64,000 bases of DNA from Paenibacillus riograndensis SBR5 (GTDB taxonomy: Bacteria; Bacillota; Bacilli; Paenibacillales; Paenibacillaceae), in the NCBI RefSeq assembly GCF_000981585.1, contig NZ_LN831776.1, positions 2,805,001-2,869,000 of the forward strand, in the 5' to 3' direction. Below, one piece after another: positions 43,828-53,554 of the stretch. A model generated the notes under the pieces. That model was not told where the DNA came from. It worked only from the letters and a program-made list of their open reading frames with translations, and ran no database searches. Both the position numbers and the translations under genes were made by a program. The first letter of the stretch is position 1. Each line of letters opens with the position of its first letter.

Positions 43828-43834
43828 GGCCGGC

Positions 43835-44158
43835 TCACCCCTTGCCGCACACCCATTTGACCAGCTCGCTGCCCATATGAGCGCCCAGAAACGCAAAGAC
43901 TAAATAGAGGATTTGCTTGATGGCAGGGGAAAGATTCCCCCCCAGCATATTGCTCTCAATGACCCGCATCGGGTCAATGGTTCCCCCGACGGCGGCGGCA
44001 AGCGCCCAGATTTTGATCCGGTCGGCCACATCCAGCATGGTCTGCGTCGGCGGCTGCAGCGAAACTACGGCTCCGATCCCCCCCAGCATGGCGCCTCCCA
44101 GCACAATCCCGCAGGCAATGAAGAAATCGAGGACGGCTTTGCTCAGAAAAACGTTCAT
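43835..44158 (-). CDS. ytrH: Sporulation membrane protein YtrH
   Basis: A 107-residue membrane protein with three helices (LDFFIACGIVLGGAMLGGIGAVVSL; WALAAAVGGTIDP; ILYLVFAFLGAHMGSELVKW). It fits YtrH in size and is followed by ytrI as in Bacillus. GGAAAGGAG lies 7 bases before ATG 44158; a longer frame to 44332 would run into the divergent dnaE start. A sigma-E promoter is expected in the 144-bp gap to dnaE, but I could only see a weak candidate. Confidence 0.92.
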   Translation of the reverse strand: MNVFLSKAVLDFFIACGIVLGGAMLGGIGAVVSLQPPTQTMLDVADRIKIWALAAAVGGTIDPMRVIESNMLGGNLSPAIKQILYLVFAFLGAHMGSELVKWVCGKG

Positions 44159-44302
44159 AACAAGGCTCCTTTCCGAACCAGGCCGTTCTTGACTCAGCCT
44201 GTCCTTGTGCTCTTTCTTCATTCTATGGGCGGCTCCCCCCCGAATATGATAAAATAGTTTCATCTTATGTTTTGATTTTGGAACCTGAAGGGAAGTGGGG
44301 AT

Positions 44303-47300
44303 ATGAGCCCTTTCGTGCATTTGCATGTGCACAGCGAATACAGTTTACTGGACGGGGCGGCGCGCATTACTGATCTTGTGCGCCGGGCCGGCGAATACGG
44401 CATGACGACGCTTGCGCTTACGGATCATGGAGTGATGTACGGGGCAATCCCCTTTTATAAAGCGTGCAAGGCCAGCGGCATCAAGCCGATCATCGGCTGT
44501 GAAGCCTATTTGACTGCAGGCTCCCGCCGCGAGCGGGGCAGCCGCAAGGATCAGCCGATCTACCATCTGATCCTGCTCGCAAAGAATGAGACCGGATACA
44601 GAAACCTGATGCGCCTGGTGACCATCGGCCATCTGGAAGGCCAGCATTACAAACCCCGGATCGATATGGAATCGCTGGCGGCACATGCCGAGGGTGTCAT
44701 CTGCCTCAGCGCCTGTCTCGGCGGCGAGGTGCCGCAGCATCTGCTGCACGGGCGGGAAGAAGAGGCGCGGAAGGCTGCGCTGCGGTATAAGGAGATTTTT
44801 GGCGGGGACTTCTATCTGGAGCTGCAGGATCACGGCATGCCGGAGCAAAAGCGGGTCAATCCGCAGCTCATCGCCCTGGCCGCCGAATGCGGTATCCCGC
44901 TGGTGGCCACGAATGATGTCCATTATCTGGCCAAGGAAGATGCCGAGGTCCAGGATGTGCTGATCTGCATCGGCACCGGCAAAACGGTGGATGACGAGGA
45001 ACGCCTGAAGATAGGCACAGACCAGCTGTTCCTCAAAAGCGGGGAACAAATGGCCGCATTGTTCCCGCATGTGCCCGAAGCGATCGCAAATACGCTGAAT
45101 ATTGCAGAGAAATGCAATCTGGAGCTGACCTTTGGCGAGCATATCCTGCCTGCCTATTCCCCGCTCCCTGAGGGAATGGATGCGGCCGCCTATCTCCGGG
45201 AGCTGTGCTGGAGCGGGCTGGAAGCCCGCTATGCGGACACCCCCCGCTGGTCTTCGCCTGAGGAGAAGGATGCCGCCGGGAAGCGGCTGGCCTATGAGCT
45301 GGGCGTTATCGAGAGCATGGGGTTCAGCGATTATTTTCTGATCGTCTGGGACTTCATTGCCTTCTGCCACCGGCAGGGCATCGTTACCGGTCCGGGAAGA
45401 GGCTCTTCCGCAGGCAGCTTGACAGCTTATTGCCTGAGGATCACCGATGTAGACCCGTTGAAGTATAATCTGCTCTTTGAACGGTTCCTCAATCCCGAGC
45501 GCATCACGATGCCGGATATCGACATCGACTTCAGCGATGAACGGCGCGATGAAGTCATAGCGTATGTGGTGGATAAATACGGCAAGCAGCATGTGGCACA
45601 GATCATTACCTTCGGAACTATGGCGGCGAGAGCGGCGGTGCGGGACGTAGGACGTGTGCTGAATCTGCCTTATAACGAGGTGGATAAGGCGGCAAAGCTC
45701 ATTCCTGGCCAGCTCGGCATCAGCATTACCCGGGCGCTGGAGGGCACTCCTGAGCTGAAGGCGCTGTACGATGGCAATCCGAAGATCAAGGGACTGCTTG
45801 ACATGGCGATGAAGGTCGAGGGCATGCCCCGCCACGCCTCCACCCATGCGGCAGGTGTCGTGATCTCCAAGGGGCCCCTGACGGACGCTGTGCCGCTGCA
45901 GGCGGGCAATGAAAGCACGGCGCTGACCCAATATTCGATGGAGCATCTGGAGAGCATCGGACTGCTGAAGATGGATTTTCTCGGACTGCGCACGCTTTCC
46001 ATTATTGAGCGCAGCATGAACTGGATTACGGAGATGACCGGAAGCACTCCTGATTTCCGCACGATTCCGGATGATGATCCGCTTACCTATGAAATGCTGG
46101 GCGCCGGTGAAACTACCGGAGTATTCCAGATGGAATCCGCAGGCATACGCCGCGTGCTTAAGGATATGAAGCCTTCCGGCTTCGAGGATATCATATCTGT
46201 GGTCGCGCTGTACCGTCCCGGTCCGATGGAGTTTATTCCTAAATATATCGCAGGCAAACACGGCCAGATCGAAGTGGAATATCCCCATGACGATCTGAAG
46301 CAGATTCTGGATGATACCTATGGCATTATTGTCTATCAGGAGCAGATCATGCAGATCGCCTCGCTGATGGCCGGTTTCTCGCTCGGTGAAGCGGATCTGC
46401 TGCGCCGGGCCGTCTCGAAGAAGAAGCGGGAGACGCTGGACAAGGAACGCGGCCATTTCGTGCAGGGCAGCCTCCAGCAGGGCTACACCGAGACGGATGC
46501 CAATGCTGTCTATGACATGATCGTGCGGTTTGCCAACTATGGCTTCCCGCGCGCCCATGCGGCGGCTTATGGCGTGCTGGCTTTCCAGACGGCCTACCTC
46601 AAGGCCCATTATCCCGTCCAGTTCATGGCAGCGATGCTGACGGCTGTGATGGGCACCCACCGCAAGGTGGCGGAATATGTGCTGGAATGCCGCCGCAGCG
46701 GCATCGGCGTACTGCCGCCGGATGTCAACGAGAGCGGCGTGCTGTTCACTCCCGTTCCGGGGGAGGGCATGGGAGCCATCCGTTTTGGGCTGGCGGCAGT
46801 CAAGAATGTCGGCACTCTCGCAGTAGAGAACATAATAGAGGTCCGCAAGGAACGGCCGTTCGACAGCCTGCTCGACTTCTGCCGCCGCGTGGATCTCCGT
46901 ATCTGCAACAAGCGGGTGGTGGAATCCCTGCTGCAGGCTGGAGCCTTCGACCAGCTGCCGGGCCACCGCGCGCAGCTGCTCGCCATGCTGGACGAGACGG
47001 TGGATGCCGCGCTGAAGTGGCGGAAGGAACGCGATGAGCTGCAGATTCAGCTCTTCGACGATTTGATTGAGACGCCCAACTGGGAAATCCGCTACCCGGA
47101 TATCCCGGGTTTCACAGTTACCCAGCAGCTGGAGCTGGAGCGCGAGCTGCTCGGGCTCTATCTGTCCGGGCATCCGCTTGACGATGCCGCCGCGCTGCTG
47201 GAGGAGCCGGGCCTGCAGCGGCTTATGGATCTGGGCGAAGCGGCGGATGAGAGCCAGGCCGTGACGGCGGGCATGGTCGTGTCCGTCAAGGAAATCACCA

Positions 47301-47956
47301 CGAAGGCCGGCAAGGCGATGGCCTTCGTGGAGTGGGAAGACCAGATTGAGCGCTGCGAGGTCGTACTCTTCCCCGAGGTCTGGAAACGCAGCCGCACCCT
47401 GATCGTGAAGGGTGCGCTGCTGGCCCTGCGCGCCAAGGTGCAGCAGGAGGATGAGGGCTTCAAGCTGCTGGCCGAAGAGGTCGCGCCGCTTGGCGCGGAC
47501 ACGCTCCGCGGCCTGCTGCAGCGCCGCAGCGCAGCCGCCGCCCGGGCCGGCGCCGGAGGCACCGGCGCCTTCCGCAGCGGCGCCGCCGGCGGAGCTGCTG
47601 GGGGCGGCGCCTCGCCGGCGGCGGGCGCGTCGGGGGCTGCCGCCCCGCGCCCGGCGCAGGGAACCGGCGGCCAGCCCGGCCCGGCCGCCGCAGAAGCCGC
47701 TGCCCGGGACTCCGGGGCAGCGGACAGCGGTCAGCGTGTCTTCATCAAGATCACGCCGTCCGCCGAGAATCCGGCGCTGCTGTCGCGCCTCCAGGCGCTG
47801 CTGCAGCGCCATCCCGGACCTGCCGCTACGCTGCTGTTCTATGAGCGGAACCAGAAGCTGCTGGCGCTGAGCGACGGCTACCGGATCAAGCCCTCAGAGG
47901 AGCTGGTCGCAGCCATTGAGGCCATGATGGGCAGCGGAACCGTAAGAATTAAATAA
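44303..47956 (+). CDS. dnaE: DNA polymerase III alpha subunit DnaE
   Basis: A 1,217-residue replicative polymerase of the DnaE1 class. Domains in order: PHP (HLHVHSEYSLLDG; ALTDHGVMYG), palm with catalytic acids in MPDIDIDF near 404-410, thumb/fingers (FGTMAARAAVRDVGRV; RHASTHAAGVVIS), tandem helix-hairpin-helix (IRFGLAAVKNVG), and an OB fold (VTAGMVVSVKEITTKAGKAMAFVEWED). In Bacillus this enzyme extends RNA primers at the fork. Odd: a 65-70 residue stretch rich in Ala, Gly and Pro (about residues 1074-1143) splits the C-terminal region; the last 75 residues after it return to a folded pattern. Divergent from ytrH. Confidence 0.97.
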   Translation: MSPFVHLHVHSEYSLLDGAARITDLVRRAGEYGMTTLALTDHGVMYGAIPFYKACKASGIKPIIGCEAYLTAGSRRERGSRKDQPIYHLILLAKNETGYRNLMRLVTIGHLEGQHYKPRIDMESLAAHAEGVICLSACLGGEVPQHLLHGREEEARKAALRYKEIFGGDFYLELQDHGMPEQKRVNPQLIALAAECGIPLVATNDVHYLAKEDAEVQDVLICIGTGKTVDDEERLKIGTDQLFLKSGEQMAALFPHVPEAIANTLNIAEKCNLELTFGEHILPAYSPLPEGMDAAAYLRELCWSGLEARYADTPRWSSPEEKDAAGKRLAYELGVIESMGFSDYFLIVWDFIAFCHRQGIVTGPGRGSSAGSLTAYCLRITDVDPLKYNLLFERFLNPERITMPDIDIDFSDERRDEVIAYVVDKYGKQHVAQIITFGTMAARAAVRDVGRVLNLPYNEVDKAAKLIPGQLGISITRALEGTPELKALYDGNPKIKGLLDMAMKVEGMPRHASTHAAGVVISKGPLTDAVPLQAGNESTALTQYSMEHLESIGLLKMDFLGLRTLSIIERSMNWITEMTGSTPDFRTIPDDDPLTYEMLGAGETTGVFQMESAGIRRVLKDMKPSGFEDIISVVALYRPGPMEFIPKYIAGKHGQIEVEYPHDDLKQILDDTYGIIVYQEQIMQIASLMAGFSLGEADLLRRAVSKKKRETLDKERGHFVQGSLQQGYTETDANAVYDMIVRFANYGFPRAHAAAYGVLAFQTAYLKAHYPVQFMAAMLTAVMGTHRKVAEYVLECRRSGIGVLPPDVNESGVLFTPVPGEGMGAIRFGLAAVKNVGTLAVENIIEVRKERPFDSLLDFCRRVDLRICNKRVVESLLQAGAFDQLPGHRAQLLAMLDETVDAALKWRKERDELQIQLFDDLIETPNWEIRYPDIPGFTVTQQLELERELLGLYLSGHPLDDAAALLEEPGLQRLMDLGEAADESQAVTAGMVVSVKEITTKAGKAMAFVEWEDQIERCEVVLFPEVWKRSRTLIVKGALLALRAKVQQEDEGFKLLAEEVAPLGADTLRGLLQRRSAAAARAGAGGTGAFRSGAAGGAAGGGASPAAGASGAAAPRPAQGTGGQPGPAAAEAAARDSGAADSGQRVFIKITPSAENPALLSRLQALLQRHPGPAATLLFYERNQKLLALSDGYRIKPSEELVAAIEAMMGSGTVRIK

Positions 47957-48026
47957 GAACATTTCCGCCTCTTTCCGCATACATTAGGAAACCACAGGGC
48001 AAGGCCCGTGCGGAAAGGGGAATTCC

Positions 48027-48530
48027 ATGATGTCCTATCAAATGGCAGAAGAGCTGCTGAAGCGCAGGGGAGTATCGCTGGCGTCCATTGCTGAGATCGT
48101 ATATATTTTGCAATCGGCTTATTATGCGGATTTAACGGAAGAAGAGTGCCTCTCCAGTGTGAAGGCGGTACTCGGCAAAAGAGAGGTCCAGTACACGCTG
48201 ATGACCGGGGTCGCGCTGGATGAGCTGGCCGAGAAGCGGCTGCTACCCCAGCCGCTGCAGGCGGTTCTCGAAGCGGATGAATCGCTCTACGGCGCAGATG
48301 AGACGCTGGCGCTCGGCATCACAGGCGTATACGGGATGATCGGACTTACAGGCTTCGGTTATCTCGATAAAATAAAGCTGGGAATTATCGGCAAATTGAA
48401 CGATGATAGAGGAAGAATTCATGTGTTTCTGGACGATCTGGTTGCCGGAATCGCGGCTGCGGCGTCGGCCAGAATCGCCCACCGGCATGAAGGGGCAAAG
48501 GTGTATCCGCATGTGACCGGAACGGAATAA
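48027..48530 (+). CDS. Phosphatidylglycerophosphatase A-like protein (YutG type)
   Basis: A 167-residue protein of the PgpA/YutG family. The helical plan with ALGITGVYGMIGLTGFGYLDK and HVFLDDLVAGIAAAASAR matches the soluble YutG subgroup rather than the membrane PgpA of proteobacteria. In Bacillus it is thought to act on phosphatidylglycerophosphate or a related phosphate ester. GGAAAGGGG lies 8 bases before the first ATG; a second ATG follows directly. Confidence 0.82.
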   Translation: MMSYQMAEELLKRRGVSLASIAEIVYILQSAYYADLTEEECLSSVKAVLGKREVQYTLMTGVALDELAEKRLLPQPLQAVLEADESLYGADETLALGITGVYGMIGLTGFGYLDKIKLGIIGKLNDDRGRIHVFLDDLVAGIAAAASARIAHRHEGAKVYPHVTGTE

Positions 48531-48589
48531 TTGGTTGCTCCGGAATATAAGGATGCGCCCCCGGTCTGAATTCCTTCACCCTGATCCTG

Positions 48590-48619
48590 TTGCGGGAAAA
48601 AAGAAAACTGTGTTATCAT
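48590..48619 (+). promoter_or_regulatory. Candidate promoter of the acc operon
   Basis: -35 TTGCGG (48590) and -10 TATCAT (48614) with an 18-bp A-rich spacer, upstream of the small gene and accDA. Each hexamer is two mismatches or fewer from consensus. Confidence 0.5.
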
Positions 48620-48674
48620 GATTCCATTATACGGGATACGGCTGGGAATTAAGATTAGGGAGGCTTTGCAGGGC

Positions 48675-48863
48675 ATGTGGACGGTAATCTATATAGCTCC
48701 GACCGCCAGAGTGGCGGATATGATTCAGAGCAAGCTTACAGAAGAAGGATTTCTGATAAAATGCCGTCCGGTCAATATGTCCAAGCAGCAGTTTGAGATT
48801 CTGGTTCCTTCGGGTGAGCTTGAGGAAGTGCAGGAAGCCCTTAATCTGATTCTGCATCCCTAG
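48675..48863 (+). CDS. Small conserved-type protein upstream of accD
   Basis: A 62-residue protein, alternating strands and helices: WTVIYIAPTARVADMIQSKL, then GFLIKCRPVNMSKQQFEILVP and ELEEVQEALNLIL. The beta-alpha-beta plan resembles small DUF2007/signal-transducing-like domains, but I cannot assign it firmly. ATG at 48675 is preceded by GGGAGG; an upstream in-frame ATG at 48618 sits on the promoter. It is 50 bp before accD and probably in the same operon. Confidence 0.7.
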   Translation: MWTVIYIAPTARVADMIQSKLTEEGFLIKCRPVNMSKQQFEILVPSGELEEVQEALNLILHP

Positions 48864-48912
48864 ATAAACAATAGATGGCATACGCAAATAAACGGCTGAA
48901 GAGGTGCGACCC

Positions 48913-49806
48913 TTGTTCAAAGATTTATTTCAAAAAAAACGGAAGTACGCGACCATTCCTTCAGAACGTGTGGAGCGGACCGGCGGACCGGTTGAAGGCG
49001 AACGGCCCAAACGGGAGATTCCCGAAGGGCTTATGAGCAAGTGCACCAAATGCGGAACGATCCAGTACAGCAAGGAGCTGGAGAAGAACCTGAAGGTATG
49101 CCCTTCCTGCGGCTACCATATGCGCCTGAACGCTTCTGAACGGATCGCGATGACGCTGGACCCTGAAGGGTTTATTGAATTTGACAGTGAAATGGCCTCT
49201 GTGGACCCGCTGCAGTTTCCGGGCTATGCGTCCAAGCTGGAACAGCAGCAGTCCAAAACAGGGCAGGTTGAAGCTGTGATCACAGGCCAGGGCACCATTG
49301 GCGGCCATCCGGTGATTGTTGCGGTAATGAACTTTGAATTTTTTACCGGCAGCATGGGCTCGGTTGTGGGTGAGAAAATTACGCGTGCGGTGGAAGAAGC
49401 CACTGAGAAGAGACTGCCGCTGCTGATCTTTTCGACTTCGGGCGGGGCCCGGATGCAGGAGAGTATTCTCAGTCTGATGCAGATGGCCAAAACCAGCGCC
49501 GCGCTTGCCAGATTCGGCGAGGCTGGCGGGCTGTATATCTCCGTCATTACCGATCCGACCACGGGCGGTGTATCGGCGAGCTTTGCCAGTCTCGGTGATA
49601 TCATCATCGCCGAACCGGGAGCCGTCTTTGGCTTTGCCGGACGGATTGTAATTGAGCAGACGATCCGCCAGAAGCTTCCGGAGGATTTCCAGACCGCTGA
49701 GTTCAACCTTCAGCATGGACAGCTGGATTTGGTGGTGCACCGCAAGGAAATGCGGGCAACCCTTGCCAAGCTGCTGGATCTGCATGATGTGAAAGGGGGA
49801 TTTTAG
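48913..49806 (+). CDS. accD: Acetyl-CoA carboxylase carboxyltransferase subunit beta
   Basis: A 297-residue subunit. With AccA it transfers the carboxyl group from biotin to acetyl-CoA, the committed step to fatty acids. An N-terminal zinc ribbon is visible (C44, C47, C63, C66: SKCTKCG and VCPSCG), followed by the crotonase-like core ([40 protein letters not shown]). I prefer TTG 48913, giving the usual FKDLFQKK opening with GAGGTG upstream, over GTG 48904. One base separates it from accA. Confidence 0.96.
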   Translation: MFKDLFQKKRKYATIPSERVERTGGPVEGERPKREIPEGLMSKCTKCGTIQYSKELEKNLKVCPSCGYHMRLNASERIAMTLDPEGFIEFDSEMASVDPLQFPGYASKLEQQQSKTGQVEAVITGQGTIGGHPVIVAVMNFEFFTGSMGSVVGEKITRAVEEATEKRLPLLIFSTSGGARMQESILSLMQMAKTSAALARFGEAGGLYISVITDPTTGGVSASFASLGDIIIAEPGAVFGFAGRIVIEQTIRQKLPEDFQTAEFNLQHGQLDLVVHRKEMRATLAKLLDLHDVKGGF

Positions 49807-49807
49807 G

Positions 49808-50809
49808 TTGGCGGGAGAGTTGCCTTTTGAAATGCCTCTGTTAGAGATGCGCAAGAAAATTGCCGAGCTGAAGCAGTTCGGTGAAGAAAAAGGGATTGAT
49901 TTCAGCGATGAAACCGCCCGGCTTGAAGAACGGTACCGTGTAATGGAAGATGAAATATACTCGAATATATCACCCTCCCAGAAGATGCATCTGGCCAGGC
50001 ATCATGGCCGTCCAACCTCACTCGATCTGATAAGCCTGATGTTTACCGACTTCATCGAGCTGCATGGCGACCGCCATTTCGGTGATGATCTGGCTGTGGT
50101 TGGCGGAATTGCCAAGCTGAACGGGGCGCCCGTCACAGTGATTGGCCAGCAGCGTGGCAAGGATACGAAGGAAAACATCCTCCGTTTCTTCGGCAGCGCT
50201 CATCCGGAAGGATTCCGGAAGGCTCTGCGTCTGATGAAGCAGGCGGAGAAATTTGGCCGTCCGATCGTTACTTTTGTCGATACCAAGGGGGCCTACCCCG
50301 GCAATACGGCAGAAGAAAGAGGCCAATCGGAAGCTATTGCCAGAAATTTGTATGAAATGTCGCAGCTGGCCGTACCCGTGGTGTGTGTGATCATAGGCGA
50401 AGGCGGCAGCGGCGGTGCTTTGGCTATGGCTGTGGGCAACCGCGTCCTGATGCTGGAGCATGCCATTTATTCGGCCATCTCCCCGAACGGTGCAGCGTCC
50501 ATTTTGTGGAAGGATGCCTCCAAGGCGGAGCAGGCAGCAGAAGCAATGAAGATTACAGCCGCCGATCTGCTGGAGATGGAGGTCATTGAAGAGATCGTTC
50601 CGGAGCCCCGGGGCGGCGCTCACCGTGACTACGAAGAGACCGCAGCGGCGATTAAGGATGCCGTGTGGCGCCATTTGCAGGAGTTGTCGGGGCTGGACTC
50701 TGCCGAGCTCAAAGAGGACCGCTATCGTAAATTCCGCAAAATTGGCGTATTTGCCGAAGCTGAGGCTGAACTGGTCAGCGCTGAGGCTGAAGTGCACAGC
50801 GTCGACTAA
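49808..50809 (+). CDS. accA: Acetyl-CoA carboxylase carboxyltransferase subunit alpha
   Basis: A 333-residue partner of AccD. The N-terminal helix bundle ([19 protein letters not shown]) precedes the core with [16 protein letters not shown], the oxyanion loop [15 protein letters not shown], and [19 protein letters not shown]. The start is TTG with AAGGGGGA 7 bases upstream, and the gene begins one base after the accD stop, giving equal production of both subunits. In Bacillus pfkA follows; here it does not. Confidence 0.96.
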   Translation: MAGELPFEMPLLEMRKKIAELKQFGEEKGIDFSDETARLEERYRVMEDEIYSNISPSQKMHLARHHGRPTSLDLISLMFTDFIELHGDRHFGDDLAVVGGIAKLNGAPVTVIGQQRGKDTKENILRFFGSAHPEGFRKALRLMKQAEKFGRPIVTFVDTKGAYPGNTAEERGQSEAIARNLYEMSQLAVPVVCVIIGEGGSGGALAMAVGNRVLMLEHAIYSAISPNGAASILWKDASKAEQAAEAMKITAADLLEMEVIEEIVPEPRGGAHRDYEETAAAIKDAVWRHLQELSGLDSAELKEDRYRKFRKIGVFAEAEAELVSAEAEVHSVD

Positions 50810-50898
50810 AGACAGGCTTCCATTTGCACTTTCAGACATAAGTATATTTTTGGCAGACCTCAATCCGGACAGGCTTCAGTATACTTTTATTACCAATC

Positions 50899-50936
50899 CA
50901 ACAACCCTGTGATAGCTGCAGGGCTGTTTTTGTTTT
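50899..50936 (+). terminator. Terminator after accA
   Basis: CCCTG (50905) pairs with CAGGG (50918) around a 9-base loop, followed by CTGTTTTTG. About 90 bp after the accA stop. Confidence 0.65.
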
Positions 50937-51139
50937 GCCGGCTTTTTTTGAAAACATAAAGTAAATTTACTGTAAAAAGCCGCCGCAACATTGATTTTGT
51001 GTCCAAGTTGCAGTAATATTCATTAGGGTGCAGTAAAAGGTACATGTGACAAAGTTCCTATGCAAATTGCATGCCTTATAGTAGATTTTGTAGTTGGAAA
51101 AAGTGAGACAGAGAGAACGAAAAAACGGAGGAAAACCTA
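50937..51139. promoter_or_regulatory. AT-rich promoter region of pyk
   Basis: A 200-bp leader. The motif GCAGTAAnA occurs near 51009 and 51029 with a related GTAAATTTACTG palindrome near 50961. TATAGT at 51075 is a possible -10. The full promoter cannot be placed with confidence. Confidence 0.4.
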
Positions 51140-52564
51140 ATGCGGAAAAGTAAAATTGTATGTACGATTGGTCCTGCTAGTGAATCGTTGGAGAATATCA
51201 AAAAATTGATTTTGGCCGGTATGAATGTAGCCCGTCTGAACTTCTCCCACGGCGATTTTGAAGAGCACGGCAACCGGATCAAGACGATCCGTCAGGCTTC
51301 CCAGGAGCTTGGCAAGACTGTTGCTATCCTGCTCGATACCAAAGGACCAGAGATTCGCACAGGCAAACTGGAAGTAGAACCGATTGAACTGGTACAGGAC
51401 GAGTATCTGACACTGACTACGGAAGAAATCCTTGGTGACCAAAACCGTATCTCTGTCACTTACGCCGACCTTCCTAGCGATGTTCAAGTAGGATCTACCA
51501 TCCTGATCGACGACGGCCTTATCGGACTTACCGTTGTTGACATTCAAGGCACCGAAATCAAGACCCGCATTGTTAACGGCGGAACGATCAAGAGCAAGAA
51601 GGGTGTTAACGTACCTGGAGTTGCTATTTCCCTGCCGGGCATTACGGAAAAAGACACCAATGATATCATTTTTGGGATCGAACAGGACATCGATTTTATC
51701 GCCGCTTCCTTCGTCCGCAAAGCCAGCGACGTTCAGGAAATCCGTGCATTGCTTGAGAAGCACAACGCTTCCCATATCCAAATCATTTCCAAAATCGAAA
51801 ACCAGCAAGGTGTTGACAACCTTGATGAAATTCTGGCAGTTTCCGACGGCCTGATGGTTGCCCGCGGCGACCTTGGTGTGGAAATTCCGGCTGAAGATGT
51901 GCCTTTGGCTCAGAAATTGATGATTCAAAAATGTAACATTGCCGGCAAACCGGTAATTACTGCAACACAAATGCTGGATTCCATGCAGCGCAATCCGCGT
52001 CCTACCCGTGCTGAAGCGAGTGACGTAGCGAACGCAATCTTTGATGGAACCGATGCAATCATGCTGTCCGGTGAAACAGCTGCCGGGAAATATCCGGTAG
52101 AATCCGTGCTGACTATGTCCCGCATTGCCGAGAAGGCTGAATCCGCACTGAACCACCGCGAGATCTTCATGAAGCAGCAAATCGCTCAAGAAACTACTGT
52201 AACTGAAGCAATCAGCCAATCCGTAGCGATCTCCGCTCTGGACCTGAATGCCAAAGCTATTATTTCTTCGACAGTAACAGGCCACACTGCACGCGTGGTT
52301 TCCAAATACCGTCCTAAATCACAGATTATCGCTGTGACTACACAAGAAAGAACTATGCGTCAACTCGCTCTTGTCTGGGGCGTAACTCCGGTTCACGGAC
52401 TTGAAGCTACTTCAACCGATGAATTGCTGGAAACGGCCCTCAAAGGCGGCAAAGCTTCCGGTCTGGTTAAAGCCGGCGATCTGGTTGTAATTACAGCCGG
52501 TATTCCGCTGGGACGTTCCGGTTCCACGAACCTGGTAAAAGTAGACACGATTCCAGCTGATTAG
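51140..52564 (+). CDS. pyk: Pyruvate kinase
   Basis: A 474-residue glycolytic enzyme converting phosphoenolpyruvate and ADP to pyruvate and ATP. Present: [33 protein letters not shown], the catalytic Lys region [29 protein letters not shown] and [10 protein letters not shown]. The length is that of the core enzyme: it lacks the extra PEP-utiliser-like domain of about 110 residues at the C-terminus of the B. subtilis and Geobacillus enzymes. The CGGAGG ribosome-binding site lies 8 bases before ATG. Single-gene unit with its own terminator. Confidence 0.97.
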   Translation: MRKSKIVCTIGPASESLENIKKLILAGMNVARLNFSHGDFEEHGNRIKTIRQASQELGKTVAILLDTKGPEIRTGKLEVEPIELVQDEYLTLTTEEILGDQNRISVTYADLPSDVQVGSTILIDDGLIGLTVVDIQGTEIKTRIVNGGTIKSKKGVNVPGVAISLPGITEKDTNDIIFGIEQDIDFIAASFVRKASDVQEIRALLEKHNASHIQIISKIENQQGVDNLDEILAVSDGLMVARGDLGVEIPAEDVPLAQKLMIQKCNIAGKPVITATQMLDSMQRNPRPTRAEASDVANAIFDGTDAIMLSGETAAGKYPVESVLTMSRIAEKAESALNHREIFMKQQIAQETTVTEAISQSVAISALDLNAKAIISSTVTGHTARVVSKYRPKSQIIAVTTQERTMRQLALVWGVTPVHGLEATSTDELLETALKGGKASGLVKAGDLVVITAGIPLGRSGSTNLVKVDTIPAD

Positions 52565-52603
52565 TCTTCTGGACATCTGTTCTTTGCCTTGATGATTGAA
52601 TGC

Positions 52604-52642
52604 CAAAAAAGCAATGGTGCAGGACGCCATTGCTTTTTTTTG
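52604..52642. terminator. Bidirectional terminator after pyk
   Basis: AAAAAAGCAATGG (52605) pairs with CCATTGCTTTTTT (52627); T run on one strand, A run on the other. It also serves the converging peptidase gene. Confidence 0.93.
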
Positions 52643-52692
52643 CTAAAATGAATGCTTGTATACCGAAGCGGGTGCTTGAGGCAAAAATACCA

Positions 52693-53436
52693 TTAAGAGC
52701 GGACAATAATAGGGCTTCTGGAGTGAATCAGAGGTTTCCCTTTACGATAGACCCGTTTGACTATAAAAGCATCACCGCTGGCATTGGGGCTCCCGGGTAC
52801 ACTTACTGTAATTTTCTTCTGTACCATGATTCCGCCGTCAGCAGGTGTCAGCTTTGGGCTTCTCCCGTTGACACGGCAGCGGAAAAAACGGGTGGCTGAT
52901 ACCTGGGCCAGCTTTCCGATGGTACCGCCCACTTGGGGCGCTTCCATGATCCATTCGGCGGAGGTTTGAGGCCCGGTGTAACGCTGAAATGTGCGAAAGG
53001 TCCATGATTTGCTGAGATTGGAAAGCGTGATGCTCCACTTGCCGCTGCCCAGCTTAACGATAGAAGCCTTCATGTGATCCCCCGGCGATACGGGCAAAGG
53101 AATAACGGTTTCTGCGGCAGGGAGAATCTCCCACCAGGCATAATAGTGGACAACCCCTTTGGTAGATTCATGACCGGTGCCTGTCTGTATCAGGCTGCTG
53201 TTTTTGAAGCCGTCGATCCCGATCCAGGCTGAGGAATAGGTAGGATTGGATGTGGGTTTGACCAGGGGAACAATCCATTCGCCGGTTATCCGCTGGAACG
53301 CGCCTTTTTTTCCGGAGATGGCGTACCCGCTCCAGTTGCCGGAGGTCCAGCCAAAACCGGTGCTTTGCGCTTTGCCCGAATGGACTTTGTCCGTTACACA
53401 GGGCCGGGTGCGTTTTGAAAGATCAGCTCTGTTCAC
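52693..53436 (-). CDS. Peptidase G1-like glutamic endopeptidase (eqolisin)
   Basis: A 247-codon member of the eqolisin (G1/A4) fold, a family best known from fungi. The visible core: NWSGYAISG, SSAWIGIDGFKNSSLIQTGTG with the catalytic Gln in LIQTG, YYAWWEILPA, and the catalytic Glu in SAEWIMEAPQVGG. No signal peptide can be seen before the NWSGY domain, so either it is cytoplasmic or released by another route. GTG 53436 has AAGGCGGTGG upstream; the frame extends seven codons more to a TTG without a site. It is divergent from an MFS gene. Confidence 0.82.
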   Translation of the reverse strand: MNRADLSKRTRPCVTDKVHSGKAQSTGFGWTSGNWSGYAISGKKGAFQRITGEWIVPLVKPTSNPTYSSAWIGIDGFKNSSLIQTGTGHESTKGVVHYYAWWEILPAAETVIPLPVSPGDHMKASIVKLGSGKWSITLSNLSKSWTFRTFQRYTGPQTSAEWIMEAPQVGGTIGKLAQVSATRFFRCRVNGRSPKLTPADGGIMVQKKITVSVPGSPNASGDAFIVKRVYRKGKPLIHSRSPIIVRS

Positions 53437-53554
53437 ATATCCACCGCCTTTTATCAATATGAAAAGTTAAGACTTGCTGCTCTATTAAATGCGGCGCAAA
53501 GTTATAAAGTATGGGTATTCCGTTAAAAAGGAATAGAGAGGACTTATAGCACAA

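Noticed and set aside
44159..44302. A sigma-E promoter for ytrH
   Set aside because: Known biology makes it likely, but the best candidate (CATATTC with a weak upstream ATA) is too poor to list as a feature.
44345..47812. A 1,155-codon open frame antisense to dnaE
   Set aside because: It mirrors dnaE in a GC-rich region where stops are rare on the opposite strand; it has no ribosome-binding site and no recognisable domains, while dnaE is certain.
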